Assembly: GCF_031312535.1 (NCBI RefSeq)
Contig: NZ_CP133594.1
Span: 1,674,001-1,738,000 of the forward strand
DNA: 64,000 nucleotides
Reading direction: 5' to 3'
Source: Methanolobus mangrovi
GTDB taxonomy: Archaea; Halobacteriota; Methanosarcinia; Methanosarcinales; Methanosarcinaceae
Numbering within the stretch: position 1 is the first letter of the stretch; each line of letters starts with the position of its first letter. Of this stretch, positions 27,865 through 35,889 are shown piece by piece. The notes beneath the pieces are model-generated. The model was given only the letters and a program-made list of their open reading frames with translations, had not been told where the DNA came from and searched no databases. Both the position numbers and the translations under genes were made by a program.

Positions 27865-29025
27865 ATGCCTATTGATCCTATATGTAAGAAAATAGTCCCT
27901 GAGGACACTCCGTGTAATACAGAATACGGGGGAAAGAAGTATCATTTTTGTTCTGACTGGTGCCAGGTTAAATTCGAGCACCTCGAAAAAAGCGTTATAC
28001 GAATGAAGAGATCCATTCCTGCCAAAGAGCGCATAGCATTTGGAAAACTGAGGAAGGATATAATCAAGCCGGGAATCTGTACTTTATGCGGAGCCTGTTC
28101 GGCAACCTGTGATTCCATAACTATCAAAAACGATCAGCCTACTCTTATAGACAAATGTACTGCGTGTGGTGTATGCTACAACCAGTGTCCGCGAACCATA
28201 ACAACTGAAGAGGGACTGGTCGGTAAAATGCGAAACGCCTACAGGGCGCGTTCAGCACTTCCCAATATAAAGGGACAGGATGGCGGAGTTGTGACTGCAA
28301 TGCTCTCCTATGCCCTTGATGAAGGACTCATCGACTGTGCTATCGTTACAACAAGATCTGAAGAAGAGCCGTGGAAACCTGTGCCTATGATCGCACGAAC
28401 ATGCGATGAATTGCTGGATTCCTCCGGCAGTATGTACAGCCATAGCATGACGATGAGTGCGCTTATGAGTGCTATTAAGCAGGGATTAAGAAGCATTGCT
28501 TTTGTAGGTCCGAGTTGTAATATTGATGCTGTTACTAAGATGCAAAAGAGTCCATACGGATTTTTGAACCTTTTCATGAGGGCAAATATTGTAAAAATGG
28601 GACTGTTCTGCATGGATACTTTCTACTACGAAGGAATCAAGGAATTCGTTGAAAGTAAGAACATTCGTCTTGAAGACATAGAATCCATGAAGATCCGCAA
28701 AGGTCAATTCGAGTTCCATACCCCTGAAGAATTAAAGGTCTACCCTCTCCATGAGCTGGACATGTACAGGAGCAGTTCATGTAAGTTCTGCACGGATATG
28801 GCTGCCGAGAGTGCCGATATATCCTTTGGCGGAGTAGGTACGCCACAGGGCTGGACTACGGTCATTGCCCGCTCCGGTCTGGGATACGAACTGTATAATG
28901 AAGCTGTAGATAATGGATATATAGATTCACACCTGCTGGAAGAAAAGGAGATGAAGGGCGCTCTTAATCTTGCGAAGATGAAGAAGATACAGATGTATTC
29001 ACTCAACCGCAGGCAGAATATTTGA
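27865..29025 (+). CDS. F420-dependent reductase-type flavoprotein: YHS - 2[4Fe-4S] - FrhB fusion
   Basis: A 386-residue fusion. Residues about 3-37 form a YHS metal-binding domain (DPICKK and YHFCSDWC). Residues about 70-110 carry two ferredoxin motifs, CTLCGACSATC and CTACGVCYNQC. The rest is FrhB/FpoF-type: DGGVVTAMLSYALDEGLID in the N-terminal subdomain, FVGPSCNIDAV, LFCMDTFYYEG and the C-terminal SFGGVGTPQGWTTVIAR. FrhB proteins use FAD to move electrons between F420 and iron-sulfur centres. The YHS front end is unusual and suggests a metal- or sulfur-linked acceptor. ATG after GGGAGATTGAG. It is divergent from the Dsr-LP gene, its likely partner (inference), and followed 54 bases later by a methyltransferase. 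Confidence 0.86.
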   Translation: MPIDPICKKIVPEDTPCNTEYGGKKYHFCSDWCQVKFEHLEKSVIRMKRSIPAKERIAFGKLRKDIIKPGICTLCGACSATCDSITIKNDQPTLIDKCTACGVCYNQCPRTITTEEGLVGKMRNAYRARSALPNIKGQDGGVVTAMLSYALDEGLIDCAIVTTRSEEEPWKPVPMIARTCDELLDSSGSMYSHSMTMSALMSAIKQGLRSIAFVGPSCNIDAVTKMQKSPYGFLNLFMRANIVKMGLFCMDTFYYEGIKEFVESKNIRLEDIESMKIRKGQFEFHTPEELKVYPLHELDMYRSSSCKFCTDMAAESADISFGGVGTPQGWTTVIARSGLGYELYNEAVDNGYIDSHLLEEKEMKGALNLAKMKKIQMYSLNRRQNI

Positions 29026-29079
29026 GAGGCATAATACGGCCCCCTCCTCTTTTTTAAGCAAAGTGGACAATATTCTATT

Positions 29080-29886
29080 ATGACCTCCTATGACTACGTC
29101 CATGGCTACTCCGAAAGAGAATCAGTTCGCCTCAGCGACCAGGCAAACACACTGGAAGAACTCCTGCACAGCGATACAAAATACCCCGCCGGCAGTAAAG
29201 TGCTTGAAGCCGGATGTGGCATCGGTGCGCAGACAGTAATCCTGTCAAAGAACAGCCCGCAAGCACAGATAACATCCATCGACATATCAGAGGACTCCCT
29301 GAACAAAGCTAAAGAACGTGCCGCAAGAGAGGGAGTCAAGAATGTGGAGTTCCGTGTGGAAAGCATCTTCGACCTCCCATTTGAGGATGAGAGCTTTGAC
29401 CACGTTTTCGTCTGCTTCGTGCTTGAACACCTCAAAGAACCAGTTCAGGCCCTTGCAAACCTGCACAGAGTACTCAAAAAAGGCGGCACCATCACAGTAA
29501 TAGAAGGCGACCACGGTTCATGCTTCTTCCACCCCGAAACAGAGGATGCAGTGAAAGCATGGAACAGCCTTGTTCAAGTGCAGGCAAGACTCGGCGGCAA
29601 TTCACTTATCGGCAGGCAGGTCTACCCGCTTATCAAAAAAGCAGGTTTCACTGATATTACGGTCTTACCCCGCATGGTCTACAGCGATTCCAGCCGCCCA
29701 CACATGGAGGAAGGATTTGTCAGAAGGACCATTATCCCTATGGTAGAAGGTGTCAGGGAGAGTGCCATTGAGATGGGAATTATTGATGCAGAAACCTTTG
29801 AAAGAGGAATTGAGGATCTGCACAGGACTGCGGCGGAGTACGGGACTTTTGTTTATACTTTCTTTAAGGGTGTGGGAAGAAAATGA
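29080..29886 (+). CDS. SAM-dependent class I methyltransferase
   Basis: A 268-residue methyltransferase. Motif I is VLEAGCGIGAQT, the acidic end of strand 2 is ITSIDIS, motif II/III is FDLPFEDESFDHVFVCFVLEHL and motif IV follows in LKKGGTITVIEGDHGS. The C-terminal third (HMEEGFVRRTIIPMVEGVR) is not diagnostic. It resembles UbiE/COQ5-like and other small-molecule enzymes. It follows the YHS-FrhB gene by 54 bases on the same strand, so it may work in the same pathway; no direct proof. The ATG at 29080 has no strong ribosome site. Confidence 0.82.
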   Translation: MTSYDYVHGYSERESVRLSDQANTLEELLHSDTKYPAGSKVLEAGCGIGAQTVILSKNSPQAQITSIDISEDSLNKAKERAAREGVKNVEFRVESIFDLPFEDESFDHVFVCFVLEHLKEPVQALANLHRVLKKGGTITVIEGDHGSCFFHPETEDAVKAWNSLVQVQARLGGNSLIGRQVYPLIKKAGFTDITVLPRMVYSDSSRPHMEEGFVRRTIIPMVEGVRESAIEMGIIDAETFERGIEDLHRTAAEYGTFVYTFFKGVGRK

Positions 29887-29990
29887 ATCCAGCTACCGTT
29901 ATTGAAGAGCATCTGAAAAAATGAATTGCTATGCAAAATATCCAGGGTGAACAAGAACAAGAATAAACAATGACCTTTTACAAAGTCTTT

Positions 29991-30368
29991 TCAATCATCT
30001 ATGTTCAATAGTTCTTTAGTCAGCCCATAGCTGTGTTCTGTACATGCTGGAGTGGAATCATCAGCACATTCCTTATAGGCAAATCCTGAAAGCTCATAAA
30101 GCACTTTGTTCAGATTCCTGCCTTTACTGGTCAGGTGATATTCTATAGATACTGGAGTCTTGGATACAATGACCTTTTCTATTAACCCGTCCTGCTCCAG
30201 TTGACGCAATTTTCCGGACAGTACCTTGCTGCTAAGCTTTGGGTTGCATTTTAGAAATTCATTAAATTGTTTTTTTCCACAGAACATATCCCTGATGATG
30301 TTGAGCGTCCATTTCTTGCTTATTATTTTTATTGCACTGTCTATAGGACTGTGTTCCAGGTTTCCCAT
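29991..30368 (-). CDS. HxlR-family winged-helix transcriptional regulator
   Basis: A 125-residue HxlR-type regulator: helices leading to KWTLNIIRDMFCGKKQFNEF, recognition helix KLSSKVLSGKLRQLEQDGLI and the wing IEYHLTSKGRNL. HxlR itself activates formaldehyde assimilation genes in Bacillus subtilis, and this gene is divergent from fae, the formaldehyde-activating enzyme. It lacks the usual N-terminal Cys of many HxlR proteins (HSPIDSAI at that place) but has four others, Cys30, Cys41, Cys101 and Cys109, which may sense an electrophile or redox change. Linking it to formaldehyde control is inference from context. Confidence 0.88.
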   Translation of the reverse strand: MGNLEHSPIDSAIKIISKKWTLNIIRDMFCGKKQFNEFLKCNPKLSSKVLSGKLRQLEQDGLIEKVIVSKTPVSIEYHLTSKGRNLNKVLYELSGFAYKECADDSTPACTEHSYGLTKELLNIDD

Positions 30369-30518
30369 GATTTCTCACCAGGTTACCAAATGGTTAGAAT
30401 AAGTATTTACATGTTCTCCCGGTAACTACCGTAATGAAAATAAGGAACGGCAGGAATGCCTGAAAATGCTTTAAAATCATACAAGGCGTTTCTGCAAAAT
30501 CCTGATTGAGATGATAAT
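30369..30518. promoter_or_regulatory. Divergent regulatory region between HxlR-type regulator and fae
   Basis: Two dyad sites stand out: GGTTACCAAATGGTTA (30381-30396, imperfect) and CGGTAACTACCG (30420-30431, 5-bp arms with 2-base centre). They share GGTAAC on one strand or the other. A TATA-like GCTTTAAAATC at 30469-30479 suits a fae start near 30502. These are the likely regulator sites, by position only. Confidence 0.4.
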
Positions 30519-31022
30519 ATGACAAAAATAGTAAACAGTCTTGTAGGCGAAGCTTTAGTGGGAGAAGGACCGGAAGTTGCTCATATAGACCTTGTGATAG
30601 GAAGAAAAGGAAGTGCTGTTGAAACTGCATTTATGAATTCTCTTGCAATGCCAAGACAGGGACACTCTCCTTTGCTTGCTGTACTTGAACCAAATGTTGC
30701 ACCAAAACCTGCAACATTACTCGTGAACAAGGTGACCATCAAGAATGTATCCCAGGCAGCCCTGATGTTCGGACCTGCACAGGCATCCATTGCAAAAGCT
30801 GTGATGGACAGTGTGGAAGAAGGGATTATTCCAAAAGAAGAAGCTGAAGACCTCCTCCTCATTGTTTCAGTTTTCATTGAATGGGATGCAAAAGACAAGG
30901 ACAAGATCTATGAGTTCAACTACGAAGCAACAAAAGTTGCAATCAAGCGTGCTGTTGAAGGAACTCCTACCGTAGATGATGCACTTGCTAAAAAGGACAG
31001 TGCAGCACATCCATTTGCATAA
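30519..31022 (+). CDS. fae: Formaldehyde-activating enzyme (Fae)
   Basis: A 167-residue Fae that condenses formaldehyde with tetrahydromethanopterin (or tetrahydrosarcinapterin) to give the methylene form. The N-terminal VGEALVGEGPEVAHIDLVIG contains the catalytic histidine (His22), followed by GSAVETAFMNSLAMPRQGH and the C-terminal NYEATKVAIKRAVEG. It is the stand-alone form, not the Fae-Hps fusion also known in methanogens. In methylotrophic methanogens it may detoxify formaldehyde or join it to the C1 pathway. It is divergent from an HxlR-type regulator, which probably controls it. Confidence 0.95.
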   Translation: MTKIVNSLVGEALVGEGPEVAHIDLVIGRKGSAVETAFMNSLAMPRQGHSPLLAVLEPNVAPKPATLLVNKVTIKNVSQAALMFGPAQASIAKAVMDSVEEGIIPKEEAEDLLLIVSVFIEWDAKDKDKIYEFNYEATKVAIKRAVEGTPTVDDALAKKDSAAHPFA

Positions 31023-31106
31023 ATGAGAATATCCTGCAAGATGATTGCAGGATTCACTTATTTTCCCAGATCGATGACTAAAATCTTTTAGAATTTGAGT
31101 TTTGAT

Positions 31107-31784
31107 CTATTCCTTTCTTCCCACAACCACAAAACCATTAACCTGATTCCCAGTCCTTGTCACAAACTCATCGTTCTTAAAATACTCAACCTCAAACCCG
31201 TTCTCGATCAACAAAAAGACAAGTTCCTTCTCAGTAAAGTGATGAGCAACATAAGCAAGTTCCCCGGTCTTCTGGTCATAGGCAAGGAATGAACCCTCCT
31301 CTTTTGTAACCGCGAGGTCATTGATGTACCGTTCACGATATATCTTCGAGTGCCATGTCTGCCCGAAATCAGCGATGTAGAGATGGCCTTGTGGTTTCAG
31401 CACCCTGCAGGCTTCACGGATGATTCGGGCACGATTCTCTTTTGAGATTACTGTGGTCAGGAAAGCCTGCATTACTGCAACATCGAAGGTTGCATCTGCG
31501 AAGGGGAGAATTGTGGCATTGCCCTTAGCGAATAATGGAATTTGCAGGCAGTTCTGCGACTTACAGGAGGATTTTGCCATGCTCAGAACCTCGGTGTTGA
31601 TGTCAACACCGGCCACCGAATAGCCATGCAATGCCAGAGGTATACTTACTTTTCCATTGGCACAGCCGATATCAAGAATACGGCAGCCTGAAAATGTGTA
31701 TTTGTAGATGATCGGGTCAAGCTCAACGGTTGTCGGGATGTTCTTTCCCTCTATTTTTGACCATGAACATGATTGGCTTTCCAT
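31107..31784 (-). CDS. SAM-dependent class I methyltransferase
   Basis: A 225-residue methyltransferase with motif I RILDIGCANGKVSIPLA, the acidic residue AGVDINTEV, a motif around FADATFDVAVMQAFLTTV, and motif V/VI at CRVLKPQGHLYIADFG. The C-terminal half (FTEKELVFLLIENGFEVEYF) is typical of generic Methyltransf_11/25 proteins. No substrate can be read from the sequence. It stands alone and converges with fae. Confidence 0.8.
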   Translation of the reverse strand: MESQSCSWSKIEGKNIPTTVELDPIIYKYTFSGCRILDIGCANGKVSIPLALHGYSVAGVDINTEVLSMAKSSCKSQNCLQIPLFAKGNATILPFADATFDVAVMQAFLTTVISKENRARIIREACRVLKPQGHLYIADFGQTWHSKIYRERYINDLAVTKEEGSFLAYDQKTGELAYVAHHFTEKELVFLLIENGFEVEYFKNDEFVTRTGNQVNGFVVVGRKE

Positions 31785-31925
31785 TAGACAGACTCCGTGA
31801 TAGTTTAGCTACTTGCCCTTTGCCCTTTATAATTAACCTGAAAACTATTTGAATATCTGGTATACCAAGTAACAATATATCCTGAAACAAACGTTTTATT
31901 AAGTAAACTGTGAGAAGTAAGTATC

Positions 31926-32300
31926 ATGACCGGACTCGACTCCAAATGCATCTCCAAAAAAAGATGCATTATCTATACTATTCTCCTGTTTATCCTTGCA
32001 GGTATTTTTGAGATAGGGGGAGGCTATCTGATCTGGCTATGGATACGAGAGAATAAAGGTATGAGCTTTGCACTTCTCGGGGCAATCACCCTGTTCCTTT
32101 ATGGAATCATACCGACCTTTCAGCCCTCGCATTTCCACAGGATATACGCCACCTACGGGGGCATATTTGTGGTAATGTCACTGCTATGGGGATGGGTGTT
32201 TGACAGGATACCACCGGACACCTATGACATCATAGGCTGTATTGTGATCCTTGTTGGCGTAGGAATCATTTACTACTGGCCAAGGGAAGGTGAAGAATAA
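31926..32300 (+). CDS. YnfA/UPF0060 family small membrane protein, first of a pair
   Basis: A 124-residue protein with four membrane helices of the UPF0060 (YnfA) family, which is related to small multidrug resistance (SMR) transporters. The family block IFEIGGGYLIWLWIREN and the loop GIIPTFQPSHFHRIYATYGG are clear. It overlaps the next gene by one base (TAATG) and the two products are related, so they may form a paired heterodimer like paired SMR proteins. The first 20 residues are a hydrophilic extension (TGLDSKCISKKRC) absent from the partner. Substrate unknown. Confidence 0.87.
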   Translation: MTGLDSKCISKKRCIIYTILLFILAGIFEIGGGYLIWLWIRENKGMSFALLGAITLFLYGIIPTFQPSHFHRIYATYGGIFVVMSLLWGWVFDRIPPDTYDIIGCIVILVGVGIIYYWPREGEE

Positions 32301-32644
32301 TGAACGAAGGATTGGTTTCTTTTACATTCGTATCCCTCGGACTGTTCTTCCTTGCAGCCCTCTTTGAGATTGGGGGAGGATATCTGGTATGGTTATGGCT
32401 GAGGAAAAAGAAAGGAATATGGATTGGCCTGCTTGGAGGGCTTGTGCTTGCAGTCTACGGGATCATCCCCACATTCCAGCCGGCCCACTTCGGAAGGGTG
32501 TATGCTGCTTACGGAGGAATATTCATAGTATCCTCAATTATCTGGGGAAAATACGTGGATAAAACAGAACCGGACAGATATGAGATAATTGGTGCACTGA
32601 TAGCTCTTATAGGAGTATTCATCATGTTTTACGTGCCGAGGTAA
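32300..32644 (+). CDS. YnfA/UPF0060 family small membrane protein, second of a pair
   Basis: A 114-residue four-helix UPF0060 protein, about two-thirds identical to its upstream neighbour through the helices (LFEIGGGYLVWLWLRKKKG, GIIPTFQPAHFGRVYAAYGG). The start codon shares its A with the preceding stop, so translation is coupled. The conserved acidic residue in the first helix (the Glu of FEIGGGY) matches the essential Glu of SMR-type exporters. The charge in loops differs from the partner (RKKKG versus RENKG), as expected when paired subunits insert in opposite directions; this is inference. Confidence 0.87.
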   Translation: MNEGLVSFTFVSLGLFFLAALFEIGGGYLVWLWLRKKKGIWIGLLGGLVLAVYGIIPTFQPAHFGRVYAAYGGIFIVSSIIWGKYVDKTEPDRYEIIGALIALIGVFIMFYVPR

Positions 32645-32684
32645 AAAGGAATGTTCAAACATTCTTAAAGCAGCCTGAAGCACA

Positions 32685-33992
32685 CTATTGTAACTGAGGA
32701 CCACCACGGCCGTATGTCGTGGAGTCCAGGATAACCAGCCAGTCGAAATCTGTGAAGTCTTCAGATGTAAAGGGAAAATAGGTTGGGTTCTTTATACTAC
32801 CCAAGCGAGTCGGAAGAGCTGCGATTTCCGAGGCTGGAAGCCCCTGTCCTTTATGAGTTGGAATGAATAATGCGGGCTCCGGCAAACCGGTCAGCAATGC
32901 TTCGAGAGTTCCAGATTGAGGCAGGCCAATACCATTTTCCTCAGAAACACCCACTCCAGAACTAATGATGGCATAACGTGGACCGAACATCTCATAAAGG
33001 TGTGACCCCGCAGGCCACCATTTTAATGCATAGGGCCCCAGTTGCATGTGGGTTTTTCCGCGTTTTAGATGGCTGTTGTGAGCAAAAGCCAGTACTTTCC
33101 CCCGGCTGCGCTCTCTCGATACGATGTAAGTCAGATTGTCCGCCATCATCGCATCCCTGATGCCGAGAAGCCTTACCAGCCGGTCATCTGAATTTCGGGC
33201 TGATACAGCGTGATAGTTCAGCAATTGCCGGGCTACCGTAGCGTATTGTACAGCTTTAAGATATTGATCATCACTGGTTTTATCCACTAATTCAGGACGG
33301 CGTTCGTTTATTTCCGAGATGAGGTCCTCTGTCTCGATCCTGAGCGCATTGGCATTTGAAGATAGACCTACCGATCTCGTCGGGTCCATCGCTGCAGCAG
33401 GGTTCTCCCACTCTGCATCATTGCCGAGAAGCGGATCTATTTGTTCATGATGATATCTGCCACTGGCACTATCGACTGAGGTGAGGTAATCCAGTACAAA
33501 ATGTAAAAGATGTCTTGGGCTGTCAGCGTACATCATTTCACTGGGACTGTCGAATCCATAGAACCGTATTTTAATCTGGTGGGAAGGATCTGCATTGTAT
33601 TCCCGCATCCACTTCACCAGTTCGCGGTTGGCCTCAAGTCTGCCGAAACCATGACTGAATCCGGCTTCCTGTATATCTTCATAAGATGCAGGGCCACGGC
33701 CGGCCACATACTCATTAACTATGTGTGCCCTTGGAAAGCTACTCTCGATTGCAATGGCACTGTACCCATACTTCTTCACCAGATACTTGAAAAGCTGGTT
33801 ACGGAGCATAAGAATTTCCTCGCCACCATGAAGCGCTTCACCAAAACCAAGTAATTCCACAGAATCGTCAAGTGAAGCGATCAGCCTGTCCACAGCTGCA
33901 CTGAATGTTTCAGATGAATCGAGGGAAAAAGGAATCGCTGCTTGTTGTATCCAATCAGCAAGAGTTGAGTAAATGGGAACAGGATGAGACAT
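32685..33992 (-). CDS. Erythromycin esterase-like protein
   Basis: A 435-residue protein of the erythromycin esterase (EreA/EreB-like) superfamily. The family block GFGEALHGGEEILMLRNQLF with its active-site His and Glu residues, and AIAIESSFP, then FYGFDSPSEMM and VLAFAHNSHLKRG, are clear. Archaea are not macrolide targets, and most relatives act on unknown esters or other hydrolysable substrates, so a resistance role should not be assumed. It looks like a gene acquired from bacteria, though I cannot measure its composition. It is convergent with the YnfA pair and stands alone. Confidence 0.85.
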   Translation of the reverse strand: MSHPVPIYSTLADWIQQAAIPFSLDSSETFSAAVDRLIASLDDSVELLGFGEALHGGEEILMLRNQLFKYLVKKYGYSAIAIESSFPRAHIVNEYVAGRGPASYEDIQEAGFSHGFGRLEANRELVKWMREYNADPSHQIKIRFYGFDSPSEMMYADSPRHLLHFVLDYLTSVDSASGRYHHEQIDPLLGNDAEWENPAAAMDPTRSVGLSSNANALRIETEDLISEINERRPELVDKTSDDQYLKAVQYATVARQLLNYHAVSARNSDDRLVRLLGIRDAMMADNLTYIVSRERSRGKVLAFAHNSHLKRGKTHMQLGPYALKWWPAGSHLYEMFGPRYAIISSGVGVSEENGIGLPQSGTLEALLTGLPEPALFIPTHKGQGLPASEIAALPTRLGSIKNPTYFPFTSEDFTDFDWLVILDSTTYGRGGPQLQ

Positions 33993-34170
33993 GGATCGAA
34001 TGTCAGCATTTCAGGATAAATATGTTGCTGTACCATATTTGAGAGAATATTATACTATCTTACCAGAGTATTGATAAAGTCTTTAACCAACATTTTTAAT
34101 ATAATCGTTTGCTTTTCTAACACTTAAATATCTAGACATATTATTCCATTTCAAATTCGAGGAACTTACG

Positions 34171-34452
34171 ATGATCACTAAAGAAGAGGTAGAACACGTA
34201 GGCTGGCTCGCACGTATCGAGATCGATGAGAAGGAATCCGATGCTTATGCGCAGAAGCTCAACTCCGTGCTGGACTATTTCGGACAGCTCGACGAGGTTG
34301 ATACCGAAAATGTGCCACCTACATACCATGTTGCAGACATTATGAACGTATTCAGGGAAGATATTGTTAAGCCATCCATGCCACAGGATGATGTGCTTGC
34401 AAACACCGAGAACAAACAGGAAGGCAATTTCAAAGCCCCAAGGATCATGTGA
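34171..34452 (+). CDS. gatC: Aspartyl/glutamyl-tRNA amidotransferase subunit C
   Basis: The 93-residue GatC subunit, a helical clamp that holds GatA and GatB together. ITKEEVEHVGWLARIEIDE is the conserved N-terminal helix, and the extended tail ends FKAPRIM as usual. GAGGAAC before the ATG is a good ribosome site. It is followed nine bases later by gatA and then gatB. In archaea, Gln-tRNA is made by GatDE, so this complex most likely forms Asn-tRNA(Asn) from Asp-tRNA(Asn). Confidence 0.95.
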   Translation: MITKEEVEHVGWLARIEIDEKESDAYAQKLNSVLDYFGQLDEVDTENVPPTYHVADIMNVFREDIVKPSMPQDDVLANTENKQEGNFKAPRIM

Positions 34453-34461
34453 GGTGTGTCA

Positions 34462-35889
34462 ATGGCAGCATGGACAAACATTTCAGACATAAAACAAAAG
34501 ATTGCAGACTCATCAGCCGAAGAGGTCACAGCAGCATATATAGAGACCATCGGCAAGAGCAAGATAAACGGATTCACAACCGTATGGGAAGAAGCAATTA
34601 ATGTAGCCCGCGAGATTGACTCAAACGGCCATGAAGGACCTCTTGCAGGCATCCCCATCGCCATCAAGGAGAACATATCCACAAAAGGACTTTCCACAAC
34701 CTGCTCATCAAAGATATTGCAGGGATATGTGCCACCATACGATGCACACGTCATCGAAAGGTTGAAAGAAGCAGGCGCAGTAATTCTCGGAAAGACCAAC
34801 ATGGATGAGTTCGCCATGGGAACATCCACCGAATCAAGTTGCTACGGACCAACATTCAACCCATGGGACCTTGAAAGAGTGCCCGGAGGTTCTTCAGGTG
34901 GAAGCGCCGCTGTTGTTGCAGCAGGTGAGGCACCTATTTCTCTTGGTTCAGACACAGGTGGGTCGGTCAGGTGTCCGGCAGCATTCTGTGGTGTGGTGGG
35001 ACTAAAACCAACCTACGGCTGCATCTCAAGATACGGACTCATCTCCTATGCAAACTCACTGGAGCAGATCGGTCCTCTGGCAACCAACGTTGCAGACATC
35101 GCAACCATCATGGACGTTGTCGCAGGATACGACAGCAGGGACAGCACATCCATCAACAGGGAGAACACATACAGCGATGCCCTGAAGGATGATGTAAAGG
35201 GAATGAAAATCGGTGTGCCTGATGAGTACTTTGGAGAAGGTATAGACAAGGATGTCGAGAAATCTGTATGGGATGCCATCGGCAAATTCGAGGATATGGG
35301 AGCTACTTACGAGAAAGTATCCATGCCACACACAAAATATGCACTTGCATCATATTATATAATAGCCATGAGCGAAGCTTCATCCAATCTTGCCCGTTTT
35401 GACGGAACCAGATACGGACTCCGTGCAGATGGCGAGAACTGGCATGTAATGGCATCAAAGACACGTGCAGAAGGATTTGGAACCGAAGTCAAGCGCAGGA
35501 TACTGCTTGGAACCTACGCACTTTCAGCAGGATACCATGATAAGTATTATCTTAAAGCACTCAAGGTCAGGACCCTTGTAAAGCAGGACTTTGATAAGGC
35601 TCTTGCTAACGTTGATGTACTTATGGCACCAACCATGCCGGCACCCGCATTCAAGATAGGTGAGAAGATAGAGGACCCGCTTTCACTCTACCTATCAGAT
35701 GTCAACACAGTACCGATGAACCTTGCAGGTGTGCCATCCATCTCAGTACCATGTGGATTCGCAGGCGATATGCCTGTTGGACTGCAGATAATAGGCAAGC
35801 AATTCGATGAGAATACAATCATCAAAGCGGCTTACAGTTTCGAACAGAATACCGATCACCACAGCAGAAGACCCCCGGAGGTGGCATAA
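34462..35889 (+). CDS. gatA: Aspartyl/glutamyl-tRNA amidotransferase subunit A (amidase)
   Basis: A 475-residue amidase-signature enzyme that releases ammonia from glutamine. The catalytic Lys is in [11 protein letters not shown], the cis-Ser in [16 protein letters not shown] and the nucleophile-side serine cluster in [13 protein letters not shown]. Start: ATG 34462, five bases after GAGGTG; the GTG at 34456 is inside that ribosome site. The stop codon lies immediately before gatB. It delivers ammonia through a channel to GatB. Confidence 0.96.
   Translation: MAAWTNISDIKQKIADSSAEEVTAAYIETIGKSKINGFTTVWEEAINVAREIDSNGHEGPLAGIPIAIKENISTKGLSTTCSSKILQGYVPPYDAHVIERLKEAGAVILGKTNMDEFAMGTSTESSCYGPTFNPWDLERVPGGSSGGSAAVVAAGEAPISLGSDTGGSVRCPAAFCGVVGLKPTYGCISRYGLISYANSLEQIGPLATNVADIATIMDVVAGYDSRDSTSINRENTYSDALKDDVKGMKIGVPDEYFGEGIDKDVEKSVWDAIGKFEDMGATYEKVSMPHTKYALASYYIIAMSEASSNLARFDGTRYGLRADGENWHVMASKTRAEGFGTEVKRRILLGTYALSAGYHDKYYLKALKVRTLVKQDFDKALANVDVLMAPTMPAPAFKIGEKIEDPLSLYLSDVNTVPMNLAGVPSISVPCGFAGDMPVGLQIIGKQFDENTIIKAAYSFEQNTDHHSRRPPEVA

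Noticed and set aside
32685-33992. Macrolide resistance gene
   Set aside because: Archaeal ribosomes are naturally insensitive to these drugs and most homologues have other or unknown substrates; only family membership is claimed.
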